Shown: positions 1 to 7,060, counted from the stretch's first letter. The stretch is 15,882 bases of DNA from a bacterium (GCA_036524115.1 DATDCY010000334.1:1-15882), one strand, 5' to 3'. Notes: generated by a model not told the origin, from the sequence alone. A program made the numbers and translations.

Positions 1-1115
1 GCGGACGACAGGACGAGGGCTGCGGCCAGCGCCGCCCGGCCGCGCGCGAGATCGGCGAGGGTCCACGCAGCGGCGATGCAGAGGCCCACCGACGGCAGGT
101 ACGTGTACCGGTCGGCCATCGCCTGCCCGCCGACCTGAACCAGCCCCAGGACCGGCAGCAGGGCCACGAGGTACCAGCCGCACCCCGCGAGCAGGTACGG
201 CGCCCGGCGCCTCAGGAGCGCGGCGGCGGTCCCGATCGCGGCGAGCGCCGCCAGCGCGGCGATCGTCCTCGCCGTCCCGGGCCCCCCGGGGACGATCGGG
301 TAGAAGACCGCGAGCGAGGCGGGCCAGAGCGTCTTCCCGAGGTAGGCGGCCACGCTGACGACCGCGTTGGCGGAGCGTTCGGCCAGCGCGAGATCGACCG
401 TCGCGGCGAGGCTCCCGGACTGCGCCTTGAGCGTGACCGCGGCGCTGGCGGCGGAGAGGGCGAGCAGCGGTGCCTTCTCCCGCAACAGGGAGCCGCGGGA
501 CGATGTGCGGAAGCGTCCGAGCGGCCAGAAGTCGAGCACCAGGAGCACCAGCGGCAGCATGACGAGCATCGGCTTGGACATCAGACCGAGGGCGAAGAGC
601 ACGAGGAGCAGCGTCAGCCGGCGGACCCCGGGCCGGCGCGCGTAGCCCAGGTACGCCGCCAGCGCGAGCATCCAGAAGAGGCCCGAGAGGACGTCCTTGC
701 GTTCGGAAGCCCACGCGACGGACTCCACGCGCAGCGGGTGGACGGCGAAGAGGAGAGCGGCCGCGAGGCTTGGCAGCAGGGCCCCGGTGGCGGCGCGGAG
801 GACGAGGAGCAGCACGCAGGCGGTGGCGGCGTGGAGGAGCGCGCTGACGGCGTGGTGGGCCGGCGCGCTCACGCCGAAGAGCTGCACGTCGAGCATGTGG
901 GAGAGCCACGTCACGGGGTGCCAGTTGCCCGTCGCGAAGGACGTGAAGGCCCACGCCAGGGAGGGGGGCGCGAGGCCCGCGCGGACGCGGCCGTTCTCCA
1001 GGATGTACGCCGGATCGTCGAGCTGGACGAACCCGTTGCGCGTGACGCCGCCGTAGATCGCCGCGACGACGGCGAGGAGCAGCAGGACCGCGGCAGCGGG
1101 GGTGCAGCGTCGCAT
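1..1115 (-). CDS. Multi-pass membrane protein of the GT-C / TPR type, N-terminal 371 residues (3' part cut off)
   Basis: The reading frame runs from an ATG at 1115-1113 without a stop to the window edge, giving 371 residues of a longer protein. It is strongly hydrophobic with many membrane segments, the first at about residues 7-24. Recognisable blocks are an acidic pair in LDDPAYI (residues 32-38), NWHPVTWLSHMLD (64-76), HPLRVESVAWASERKDVL (126-143), LGLMSKPML (176-184) and, near the visible end, QAMADRYTYLPSVGL. From memory, this set is the hallmark of bacterial membrane proteins annotated as tetratricopeptide-repeat or mannosyltransferase-like (GT-C fold), usually with TPR repeats at the C terminus. 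The substrate is not known and the TPR part would lie outside the window. It is transcribed away from the ACT gene. The start follows a TACAAT box by only 7 nt, with no ribosome-binding site. The family assignment is confident; the function is not. Confidence 0.85.
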   Translation of the reverse strand, partial: MRRCTPAAAVLLLLAVVAAIYGGVTRNGFVQLDDPAYILENGRVRAGLAPPSLAWAFTSFATGNWHPVTWLSHMLDVQLFGVSAPAHHAVSALLHAATACVLLLVLRAATGALLPSLAAALLFAVHPLRVESVAWASERKDVLSGLFWMLALAAYLGYARRPGVRRLTLLLVLFALGLMSKPMLVMLPLVLLVLDFWPLGRFRTSSRGSLLREKAPLLALSAASAAVTLKAQSGSLAATVDLALAERSANAVVSVAAYLGKTLWPASLAVFYPIVPGGPGTARTIAALAALAAIGTAAALLRRRAPYLLAGCGWYLVALLPVLGLVQVGGQAMADRYTYLPSVGLCIAAAWTLADLARGRAALAAALVLSS

Positions 1116-1187
1116 CCGCTCGATTGTAGCGCAGCGGCGCCCGCGCGCCAGGAGCAGCGGCGGGTGTTTCGTGCGACAATGCCGCGC
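1116..1187. promoter_or_regulatory. Divergent promoter region with two -10-like boxes next to the start codons
   Basis: This 72-bp spacer separates the membrane-protein gene (- strand) from the ACT-domain gene (+ strand). On the - strand TACAAT (1128-1123) ends 7 nt before the ATG. On the + strand GACAAT (1175-1180) also ends exactly 7 nt before the ATG at 1188. Transcription starting about 7 nt after each box would give leaderless mRNAs. Neither start has a visible Shine-Dalgarno sequence, and no good -35 box is seen at 16-18 bp. The promoter call is inference. Confidence 0.4.
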
Positions 1188-1733
1188 ATGAAGACCGCCG
1201 TCTTCGTCGTGGGGCCGGACCGCCCGGGGATCATCGCCGCGGTGACGCGCTCGCTCTTCGAGCAGGGCTGCAACCTGGAGGACGTCAGCCAGACCGTGCT
1301 GCAGGGGCAGTTCGTGGGCATTTTCGTCGTTGCGGTGCCCGCGGGGGCCGCCGGGGAGGCGCTGGGGCGCGCGCTGCGCGAGCGCCTCGATCCCCTGGGG
1401 CTCTCCGTCCACCTGCGCGAGGTCGCCGCGGGCGCGCCGCCCCCGGCGGCCGCCGAGCGGTACGTCATCACGACGGTCGGGCCCGACCGCCCCGGGCTGG
1501 TCGCCGGGATCTCCGGGCTGCTGGCCGAGTTCGGCGCGAACATCACCAATCTCAAGGCGATCGCCCGCGGACGGCGCGAGGGGACGGAGTACGTGACCTA
1601 CTACGAGGTGGACCTCCCCGGGGCGGCCGACGGCTCGGCGTTCCGCTCCGCGCTGCGGGCGCGGGCCGCGGAGCTCGGCCTCGACGTGAACATCCAGCAC
1701 CGCGAGATCTTCGAGCAGGTCCACCGGGTGTGA
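1188..1733 (+). CDS. Two-ACT-domain regulatory protein (GcvR-like)
   Basis: The protein has 181 residues made of two ACT domains, at about residues 3-78 and 93-170, joined by an Ala/Pro-rich linker. Each begins with the same ligand-loop motif: GPDRPGI (9-15) and GPDRPGL (98-104). ACT domains bind amino acids or other small ligands. Two-domain proteins of this sort resemble GcvR, the regulator of the glycine cleavage system. There is no DNA-binding or catalytic domain. The stop codon overlaps a possible GTG start of the next gene and lies 5 nt before its ATG, so the two are probably translationally coupled. That neighbour is UPF0210, which in many prokaryotes lies next to a single-ACT protein (UPF0237), so the pairing supports a shared, undefined role. 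An alternative ATG at 1179 would add three residues; 1188 was chosen because the conserved domain begins directly after it. Confidence 0.85.
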   Translation: MKTAVFVVGPDRPGIIAAVTRSLFEQGCNLEDVSQTVLQGQFVGIFVVAVPAGAAGEALGRALRERLDPLGLSVHLREVAAGAPPPAAAERYVITTVGPDRPGLVAGISGLLAEFGANITNLKAIARGRREGTEYVTYYEVDLPGAADGSAFRSALRARAAELGLDVNIQHREIFEQVHRV

Positions 1734-1738
1734 CGGCG

Positions 1739-3109
1739 ATGCTCACGGAACGGGAGATCCTCTCGACCCTGGAGATGCTGCGCAGCGAGAACCTCGACGT
1801 GCGCACGGTGACCCTGGGGGTGAGCCTCTTCGACTGCGTCAGCGACGACCCCGGCCGCTTCATCGAGCGCGTGCGCGCGAAGATCGGGCGCCTCGCCGGC
1901 GACTTCGTCGACGTGTGCGAGGAAGTCGGCCAGCGCTACGGCATCCCGATCGTGAACAAGCGGCTCTCGGTCAGCCCTGTGGCGGCCGCGGCGGGGGGCT
2001 TCTCGGCGGAGCAGATGGTGGCGATAGCCGAGGGGCTCGACGAGATCGCCGGGCGGCTGCGCTGCGACTTCCTCGGAGGGTTTTCGGCGCTCGTCGAGAA
2101 GGGGTTCGCCCGGGGCGACCGGGCGCTGATCGAGGCCATCCCCGAGGCCCTGGCGCGCACGAGCCGCCTCTGCTCCTCCGTGAACGTGGCCTCCACCGCC
2201 GCCGGCATCAACATGGACGCGGTCGCGCTCATGGGGCGCACCGTGCGCGCGGCGGCCGGGCGCACCGCGGACCGCGACGGCATCGGCTGCGCGAAGCTCG
2301 TCGTCTTCGCCAACATCCCGCAGGACGTCCCGTTCATGGCCGGCGCCTACCTCGGGGTGGGCGAGCCGGACGCGGTCGTCAACGTCGGCGTCAGCGGCCC
2401 CGGCGTCGTGCGCAAGGCGATCGACCGGGCGCGCGCGGCGGACCCCGGCCTCGACCTCGGGGCGCTCTCCGAAATCATCAAGCGCACCGCGTTCAAGGTC
2501 ACGCGCGTCGGCGAGCTCATCGGCCGCCGGGTCGCCGCGCGGCTCGACGTCCCGTTCGGGGTTGCGGACCTCTCGCTGGCGCCGACCCCGAACCCCGGCG
2601 ACAGCGTCGGCGAGATCTTCCGCAGCCTCGGCCTGGAGTCGATCGGGGCCCCGGGATCGACGGCGGTGCTCGCCATGCTCAACGACGCGGTGAAGAAGGG
2701 CGGCATCTTCGCCTCCTCGCACGTCGGGGGCCTCAGCGGCGCGTTCATCCCGGTGAGCGAGGACCTGAGCATCGCCGAGGCGGCGCGGACCGGGAGGCTC
2801 TCGCTCGAGAAGCTCGAGGCGCTCACGAGCGTCTGCTCGGTCGGCCTCGACATGGTGGCGATCCCCGGGGACACGAGCGCGGAGACCATCGGGGCGATCA
2901 TCGCCGACGAGATGGCGATCGGCGTCGTCAACAGCAAGTCCACGGCGGCGCGCCTGATCCCGGTGCCTGGCAAGAAAGCCGGCGATCGCGTCAGCTTCGG
3001 CGGCCTGCTCGGGGACGCGACGATCATGCCGGTGCCCGGCGGCGGCTCGGGCGGATTTGTCGCGCTCGGCGGCCGCATCCCCGCGCCGGTGCACAGCTTC
3101 AAGAATTGA
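1739..3109 (+). CDS. UPF0210 / DUF711 family protein
   Basis: The protein has 456 residues, close to the usual UPF0210 length of about 450. Family-like segments are ENLDVRTVTLGVSLFDC near the N terminus, SSVNVASTAAGINMDAV in the middle, the glycine-rich SSHVGGLSGAFIPVSED, and VPVPGKKAGD-like and MPVPGGGSGGF stretches near the C terminus. The fold is related to glycyl-radical-type barrels in published structures as I recall, but no reaction is established and I see no glycyl-radical motif to assign one. It follows the ACT-domain gene with essentially no gap, matching the widespread UPF0237/UPF0210 pairing, so the ACT protein may sense a ligand for it. The start is uncertain between GTG 1730 and ATG 1739; the ATG fits the usual N terminus better. 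Neither start has a strong ribosome-binding site, consistent with coupling. Confidence 0.85.
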   Translation: MLTEREILSTLEMLRSENLDVRTVTLGVSLFDCVSDDPGRFIERVRAKIGRLAGDFVDVCEEVGQRYGIPIVNKRLSVSPVAAAAGGFSAEQMVAIAEGLDEIAGRLRCDFLGGFSALVEKGFARGDRALIEAIPEALARTSRLCSSVNVASTAAGINMDAVALMGRTVRAAAGRTADRDGIGCAKLVVFANIPQDVPFMAGAYLGVGEPDAVVNVGVSGPGVVRKAIDRARAADPGLDLGALSEIIKRTAFKVTRVGELIGRRVAARLDVPFGVADLSLAPTPNPGDSVGEIFRSLGLESIGAPGSTAVLAMLNDAVKKGGIFASSHVGGLSGAFIPVSEDLSIAEAARTGRLSLEKLEALTSVCSVGLDMVAIPGDTSAETIGAIIADEMAIGVVNSKSTAARLIPVPGKKAGDRVSFGGLLGDATIMPVPGGGSGGFVALGGRIPAPVHSFKN

Positions 3110-3159
3110 CGTGGACCTCGCATCTGGACCCGTCTGAGCCGTCTGCGCACGGCAGGGAA

Positions 3160-3759
3160 GTGAATTCCATCAGGCAGCCCTTGTCCGATTTCGCCGGACG
3201 GCTGCTCCAGTTGAACGGGCTCGCCCCGGCGGACTTCGCCGCCTGGGAGGTGCTGCCCGGGATGGGCTTCGGCGAGCGGCAGGCCTGGTGGCGCGAGGGA
3301 GCGCCGCGGACGTCGCCGCACGAGGGGCTGGACCTGCGCGGCTTCCGCACGCGCGGCGGCGCGAGCGCGGCCCTGGGCCCGGGGGCGCGCATCCCGGTCC
3401 TGTGGTCGGGGGCGGTCGTCTCGATCGTCCCCGACTTCCTCGGGCGTTCCGTGTTCGTCGCCCATGGCCAGGTCGACGGCGCCGGGCGCCGGCTCCACTC
3501 GGTGTACGGGCACGTGGAGCCGCGCCCGGGGCTCGCGCCGGGCAGCGCGCTGCTCGACGGCGACGAGGTCGGCGCCGTCGCCGACCCGGCGGCGCGAAGG
3601 TCGTCCGTCCCCGCTCACCTGCACCTGAGCGTGGCGTTTCTCGTCGAGGAAGGCGCCCCGGGGCCGCTCGACTGGGCGGCGCTGCGCGACCCGGCGCGGG
3701 CACTCCTGTTCGACCCCTTGCCGCTGGTCTGCGGTACAATGCGCCCCCCGGCAACGTGA
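3160..3759 (+). CDS. M23 (LytM-type) metallopeptidase-like protein
   Basis: From a GTG at 3160 the protein has 199 residues. It shows the M23 zinc-peptidase signature: HEGLD (His54, Asp58), YGH (His118) and HLH (His153 and His155), within a beta-rich core of about residues 50-160. M23 enzymes cleave peptidoglycan cross-bridges or act as inactive regulators of such enzymes. No signal peptide or membrane segment precedes the domain, so export is not evident, which is odd for a cell-wall hydrolase. The start is weakly supported: AGGG at 3154-3157 is too close to the GTG, and a TTG at 3181 is also possible. The frame is open further upstream but overlaps UPF0210. It sits 50 nt after UPF0210 and 15 nt before folE. 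The zinc ligands look complete, so activity is plausible; the substrate is unknown. Confidence 0.7.
   Translation: MNSIRQPLSDFAGRLLQLNGLAPADFAAWEVLPGMGFGERQAWWREGAPRTSPHEGLDLRGFRTRGGASAALGPGARIPVLWSGAVVSIVPDFLGRSVFVAHGQVDGAGRRLHSVYGHVEPRPGLAPGSALLDGDEVGAVADPAARRSSVPAHLHLSVAFLVEEGAPGPLDWAALRDPARALLFDPLPLVCGTMRPPAT
3735..3740 (+). promoter_or_regulatory. Possible -10 box for folE
   Basis: TACAAT lies inside the end of the peptidase-like gene, 34 nt before the folE ATG. A transcript from here would start near 3747 and keep the folE ribosome-binding site (GGAGGG before the ATG). No convincing -35 box is seen at 16-18 bp, so this is weak evidence for separate folE transcription. Confidence 0.3.
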
Positions 3760-3774
3760 GCCACGGAGGGAGCC

Positions 3775-4332
3775 ATGGATCGTGAGAAGCTGAAGCGGGC
3801 GGCAACGCTCATCCTCGAGGCGGTCGGCGAGGACCCCCAGCGCAAGGACCTGCTGGCGACCCCGGAGCGCATGGCGAACATGTACGCGGAGGTGCTCTCG
3901 GGGATCGCGCAGGACCCCGAGAAGGAGCTGGCCGTCGTCCTCGACCACAAGCACGAGGAGATCGTGCTCCTCAAGGACATCCCGCTCTACTCGCTGTGCG
4001 AGCACCACCTGGTGCCCTTCATCGGGCGTGCGCACGTCGCCTACATCCCCAAGGGCGGGCGCGTCACGGGCCTGAGCCGGATCGCGGGCGTCGTCGAGAT
4101 CCTGGCCCGCCGGCTGCAGGTGCAGGAGCGGCTGACGACGCAGATCGCGACGGTCATCATGCAGCGGCTCAAGCCGCTCGGGGTGATGGTCGTCATCGAA
4201 GCGGAGCATCTGTGCATGTCAATGCGCGGCATCAACCGGCCCGGAATCAGGACCATCACCAGCGCGGTGCGCGGGATGTTCAAGGACAACGAGAAGACCC
4301 GCGCGGAGACGCTCGCACTGATGATGAAGTGA
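3775..4332 (+). CDS. folE: GTP cyclohydrolase I
   Basis: FolE converts GTP to 7,8-dihydroneopterin triphosphate, the first step of tetrahydrofolate biosynthesis, in the cytoplasm. The 185-residue protein matches the compact bacterial type I enzyme. The zinc ligands are present: Cys75 and His78 in SLCEHH (73-78), and Cys147 in HLCMSMRG (145-152). The [10 protein letters not shown] segment and the [20 protein letters not shown] helix are also typical. The ATG has a good ribosome-binding site (GGAGGG, 6 nt upstream). It ends the first + strand group and precedes the Wood-Ljungdahl cluster by 505 bp. Since the neighbouring pathway runs on tetrahydrofolate, co-location may reflect cofactor demand, which is inference. 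A role in tetrahydromethanopterin or queuosine-type pterin supply cannot be excluded from sequence alone. Confidence 0.97.
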   Translation: MDREKLKRAATLILEAVGEDPQRKDLLATPERMANMYAEVLSGIAQDPEKELAVVLDHKHEEIVLLKDIPLYSLCEHHLVPFIGRAHVAYIPKGGRVTGLSRIAGVVEILARRLQVQERLTTQIATVIMQRLKPLGVMVVIEAEHLCMSMRGINRPGIRTITSAVRGMFKDNEKTRAETLALMMK

Positions 4333-4401
4333 TCGTGAGCACTTTCGCGATGCTCTCCCGCGCTGCGGCGATCCCGGCGCCTGGCGTCGCCTGACTCACG
4401 A
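4333..4401 (+). terminator. Possible folE 3' structure
   Basis: TCGTGAG (4333-4339), directly after the folE stop, is perfectly complementary to CTCACGA (4395-4401). A smaller stem lies inside it, GGCGA (4367-4371) with TCGCC (4387-4391). The structure is followed by an A-rich stretch and then GGTTTT, not by a classical U-run. It may be a branched terminator or 3'-end stabiliser, but the outer stem is only 7 bp around a 55-nt interior. Confidence 0.3.
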
Positions 4402-4417
4402 CAACAAAAGCGGTTTT

Positions 4418-4436
4418 CCTGTCTAAAATAGATAGG
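4418..4436. promoter_or_regulatory. 19-bp near-palindrome in the AT-rich island, possible operator
   Basis: CCTGTCTAAAATAGATAGG has two 8-nt arms around a 3-nt centre, with one G-T mismatch. It lies about 56 bp upstream of the -35 box of the acsB promoter, a position suited to an activator. A second short inverted repeat, GAAAGT / ACTTTC with a 4-nt spacer (4462-4477), lies closer to the -35 box. No known regulator is recognised from the sequence. Confidence 0.35.
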
Positions 4437-4491
4437 ATATGGTTTGGCAGAAATGGCTGGTGAAAGTGAAAACTTTCTCAATACTTTACCA

Positions 4492-4519
4492 TTGACATCG
4501 GATTCCCGCTAGGTATAGT
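4492..4519 (+). promoter_or_regulatory. sigma70-type promoter of the Wood-Ljungdahl cluster
   Basis: A perfect TTGACA -35 box (4492-4497) is followed after 16 bp by a TATAGT -10 box (4514-4519). The 4400-4490 stretch upstream is strikingly AT-rich for this genome, as expected of an UP element or activator-binding region. The expected start is near 4526. The first gene downstream on this strand with a strong ribosome-binding site is acsB at 4838, so the leader would be about 310 nt. This is the best promoter in the window. Confidence 0.8.
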
Positions 4520-4525
4520 GCTCCC

Positions 4526-4837
4526 CGCCGAAGCTGGAAGACATGACGTTCTGGCAACCTGACGGAGGTGACCGGATCATGGCATCGGTGGGACTTTCTC
4601 GCTCGCACCTCCCGCTTTGCATGCCGTCCCGCCGTCACCTCCTTCATCATCACGTCAACCGGATGAATCGCACCACTGGGCCATCCACGCCCGGCGCACG
4701 CAAAGGGGGTGTCGCGGCCGCCTCGTGATGGCGCGGCCCAGGAAAACAGCGCTCCGCACGCAGGCTGAAGCCAAATCCAAAGCTGGGGCGGCCCGCCGCC
4801 CCGAGACGATCACCGAACCGTTGAAGGGAGGCGAAAG
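4526..4837 (+). promoter_or_regulatory. Long, predicted structured 5' leader of acsB
   Basis: Four stems can be read by eye. GGAGGTGAC (4564-4572) pairs with GTCACCTCC (4634-4642). CGGTGGGAC (4586-4594) pairs with GTCCCGCCG (4626-4634) with one G-U. CTGGGCC (4676-4682) pairs with GGCCCAG (4735-4741). GGGGCGGC (4785-4792) faces GCCGCCCC (4795-4802) just before the acsB ribosome-binding site. A second CACCTCC copy (4606-4612) can compete for GGAGGTG, and CCTCCC (4608-4613) is complementary to the acsB Shine-Dalgarno GGGAGG (4826-4831). Competing pairings around ribosome-binding sites are typical of regulatory leaders. I compared it with cobalamin, SAM, SAH and THF riboswitch cores from memory and found no convincing match. 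The folding is by inspection only. Confidence 0.5.
4579..4728 (+). CDS. Possible 49-codon leader ORF
   Basis: An ATG at 4579 is preceded by a near-perfect Shine-Dalgarno GGAGGTGA (4564-4571) at 7 nt spacing and opens a 49-codon frame ending at 4728, within the acsB leader. The peptide is basic and includes HLLHHH (residues 20-25) and no recognised domain. Its Shine-Dalgarno sequence is the left arm of the first leader stem, so structure and initiation would compete. It may be a real leader peptide, or the GGAGGTGA may serve only as a pairing element. An in-frame ATG at 4543 exists but has a poorer ribosome-binding site. Codon use is not convincing for a functional protein. Confidence 0.3.
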   Translation: MASVGLSRSHLPLCMPSRRHLLHHHVNRMNRTTGPSTPGARKGGVAAAS

Positions 4838-7039
4838 ATGTCCAAATTCATCGCAACCGCCGCCATCCGCGGAGCGCACACGCTCTACAAGAAGGCGGAG
4901 GATGTGCTCGCGAAGGCCATCGCAGCGAAGGGGAGGGACTTCGTCTTCGAGTTCCCCGACACCGCGTTCCACCTGCCGATGATCTACGCGATGCACGCCT
5001 TCAAGGTCAAGACGCTCGGCGACATGGAGACCGCGCTCGGCTTCGCAAAGGCGCTGCTGCACGAGGAGCCGGCCGACAAGCTCTGGAAGCCGTACCTCGG
5101 CGAGGCGCTCGATTCCGGCATGTCCTCGATGTTCTCCGAGGAGATCTACCTCGCCTGCCGCTACGTCCTCGGCCTCGAGCCGTGCAAGGACCCCGAGACC
5201 GGCTACGAGTACAACGGCTTCATCTCCGACACGATCCAGCGCAACCTCGGGATCCAGCTCGTCGACGGCACGATGCCCGGGTTTGCCGCGATCATCGGCG
5301 CGGCGCCCACCGACGAGATCGCCGAGAAGATCGTCCGCGAGCTCCAGGAGAAGAACATCCTGACCTTCCTCGCGGGCAACGTGAAGGGCAACAGCGTCAC
5401 CAAGCAGCTGCTGCGCCGCAACGTCGAGCTCGGCTGGGACGCGCGCATCGTGCCGCTGGGGCCCGACACCGAGCACATCTTCTACGCCGCCGACTGGGCG
5501 ATCCGCGCCTCGCTGATCTTCGGCGGCAAGAAGCCCGGCGCCTTCAAGGACCACCTGATCTACCAGAGGGACCGCGTCTTCGCCTTCGCGATCGTGCTCG
5601 GGCCGCTCGACGACATCATCTGGACCACCGGCGCGGGCGTCATCAACATGGGCTTCCCCGCCATCGCGGACTCGGACATCCCGGTCATCCACCCGACGGG
5701 CGTCTGCACCTACGAGGAGGTCGAGAAGGAGCTCGACCACAGCAAGATCGTCCAGAAGGCGATCGAGCTGCGGGGGCTGAAGATCGTCGTCGAGAAGCCG
5801 CCGATCCCGGTCGCCTTCGGCCCGGCCTTCGAGGGCGAGCGCATCCGCAAGGAAGACACGTTCATCGAGTTCGGCGGCCAGCGCACCCCGGCCTTCGAGT
5901 GGGCGCACATGCGCGAGATGGACGAGATCGAGGACAACAAGGTCATCATCGTCGGCAAGGACGCCGAGGCCCGCTACGAGAAGGGCGGCCAGATGCCGCT
6001 CGGGATCCTCATCGAGTGCGCCGGCCGCAAGATGCAGAAGGACTTCGAGTCGATCATCGAGCGCAAGATCCACGGCAACCTCAACGAGGCCCAGGGCGTC
6101 TGGCACATGGGCCAGCGCGACATCAACTGGGTGCGCATCAGCAAGAACGCGAAGAATGCCGGGTTCACGCTCAAGCACATCGGCGATCTGCTCAACGCGG
6201 TCACGCACCACACCTTCCGCTCGATCGTCGACAAGGTGCAGACGACGCTCTTTGTCGACGAGGCCGACGTGAAGAAGAAGCTCGAGGAGGCGCGTGCCGC
6301 CTACAAGGAGCGCGACCTCCGGCTCGGCAACATGACCGACGAGGCCGTCGACACCTTCTACTCCTGCCTGCTCTGCCAGTCGTTCGCGCCGGCGCACGCC
6401 TGCGTGATCACGCCCGAGCGCCTCGGCCTCTGCGGCGCCTACAACTGGCTCGACGGCAAGGCGGCCTTCGAGATCGACCCGACGGGCGGCAACCAGCCCA
6501 TCGCCAAGGGCGCGCTCATGGACCCGCGCTACGGCCGCTACGAGGGCGTCGACGCCTACCTCCAGAAGGTCTCCGGCGGGGCGGTCGAGAGCCTGAACCT
6601 CTACACGATCATGGAAAACCCGATGACCTCCTGCGGCTGCTTCGAGTGCATCATCGCGGTCGTCCCCGAGGCCAACGGCGTCATGATCGTCAACCGCGGC
6701 TTCACCGGCATGACCCCGATGGGCATGAAGTTCTCGACGCTCGCCGGCACGGTCGGCGGCGGCGCGCAGACCCCCGGTTTCATGGGCGTCGGCGTGAACT
6801 TCATCTTCTCCAAGAAGTTCCTCTTCGGCGACGGCGGCCCCAAGCGCATCGTCTGGATGCCCAAGGACCTCAAGGCCCGCATCGCCGACGATTTCAAGAA
6901 GCGCGCCGAGGAGGCCGGGGTGCCGGACCTGCTCGACAAGATCGCCGACGAGACGATCTGCGAGGATGCCGAGAAGCTGGTCGAGCACCTGACCGCGGTG
7001 GGGCACCCGGCCCTGGCGATGGACCCGATCGTTCAGTAA
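4838..7039 (+). CDS. acsB: Acetyl-CoA synthase (CODH/ACS subunit AcsB)
   Basis: AcsB joins CO (from CooS), a methyl group (from the corrinoid protein) and CoA to acetyl-CoA at the nickel-containing A-cluster. The 733-residue length matches full-length bacterial AcsB (about 730), including the N-terminal domain that contacts CODH. The [4Fe-4S] ligands are Cys510, Cys513, Cys522 and Cys532 in a C-x2-C-x8-C-x9-C pattern. The Cys-Gly-Cys motif that binds the distal and proximal nickel is Cys599-Gly600-Cys601. All are four residues later than in the Moorella enzyme, so the catalytic set is complete. The ATG has ribosome-binding site GGGAGG at 6 nt. It is the first gene of the cluster after the long leader and is followed by cooS after 21 nt, so the two subunits are co-expressed. 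Confidence 0.98.
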   Translation: MSKFIATAAIRGAHTLYKKAEDVLAKAIAAKGRDFVFEFPDTAFHLPMIYAMHAFKVKTLGDMETALGFAKALLHEEPADKLWKPYLGEALDSGMSSMFSEEIYLACRYVLGLEPCKDPETGYEYNGFISDTIQRNLGIQLVDGTMPGFAAIIGAAPTDEIAEKIVRELQEKNILTFLAGNVKGNSVTKQLLRRNVELGWDARIVPLGPDTEHIFYAADWAIRASLIFGGKKPGAFKDHLIYQRDRVFAFAIVLGPLDDIIWTTGAGVINMGFPAIADSDIPVIHPTGVCTYEEVEKELDHSKIVQKAIELRGLKIVVEKPPIPVAFGPAFEGERIRKEDTFIEFGGQRTPAFEWAHMREMDEIEDNKVIIVGKDAEARYEKGGQMPLGILIECAGRKMQKDFESIIERKIHGNLNEAQGVWHMGQRDINWVRISKNAKNAGFTLKHIGDLLNAVTHHTFRSIVDKVQTTLFVDEADVKKKLEEARAAYKERDLRLGNMTDEAVDTFYSCLLCQSFAPAHACVITPERLGLCGAYNWLDGKAAFEIDPTGGNQPIAKGALMDPRYGRYEGVDAYLQKVSGGAVESLNLYTIMENPMTSCGCFECIIAVVPEANGVMIVNRGFTGMTPMGMKFSTLAGTVGGGAQTPGFMGVGVNFIFSKKFLFGDGGPKRIVWMPKDLKARIADDFKKRAEEAGVPDLLDKIADETICEDAEKLVEHLTAVGHPALAMDPIVQ

Positions 7040-7060
7040 CGAAAGCGGAGGCGAAGAGCA

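Noticed and set aside
1915-3110. Upstream extension of the peptidase-like frame through UPF0210
   Set aside because: The frame is open but the translation is Arg/Gly/Pro-rich shadow sequence of UPF0210. The M23-like similarity begins only after about 3160.
1601-4209. Long - strand frames antisense to UPF0210, the peptidase and folE
   Set aside because: Same composition effect. The + strand frames contain recognised families, while the antisense translations are Arg/Ala/His/Asp-rich without motifs.
4526-4837. Cobalamin, SAM/SAH or THF riboswitch in the acsB leader
   Set aside because: ACCACTGGG (4672-4680) recalls part of a B12 element and GGCAACC-like bases recall SAM-type elements, but the order and the other conserved boxes are missing.
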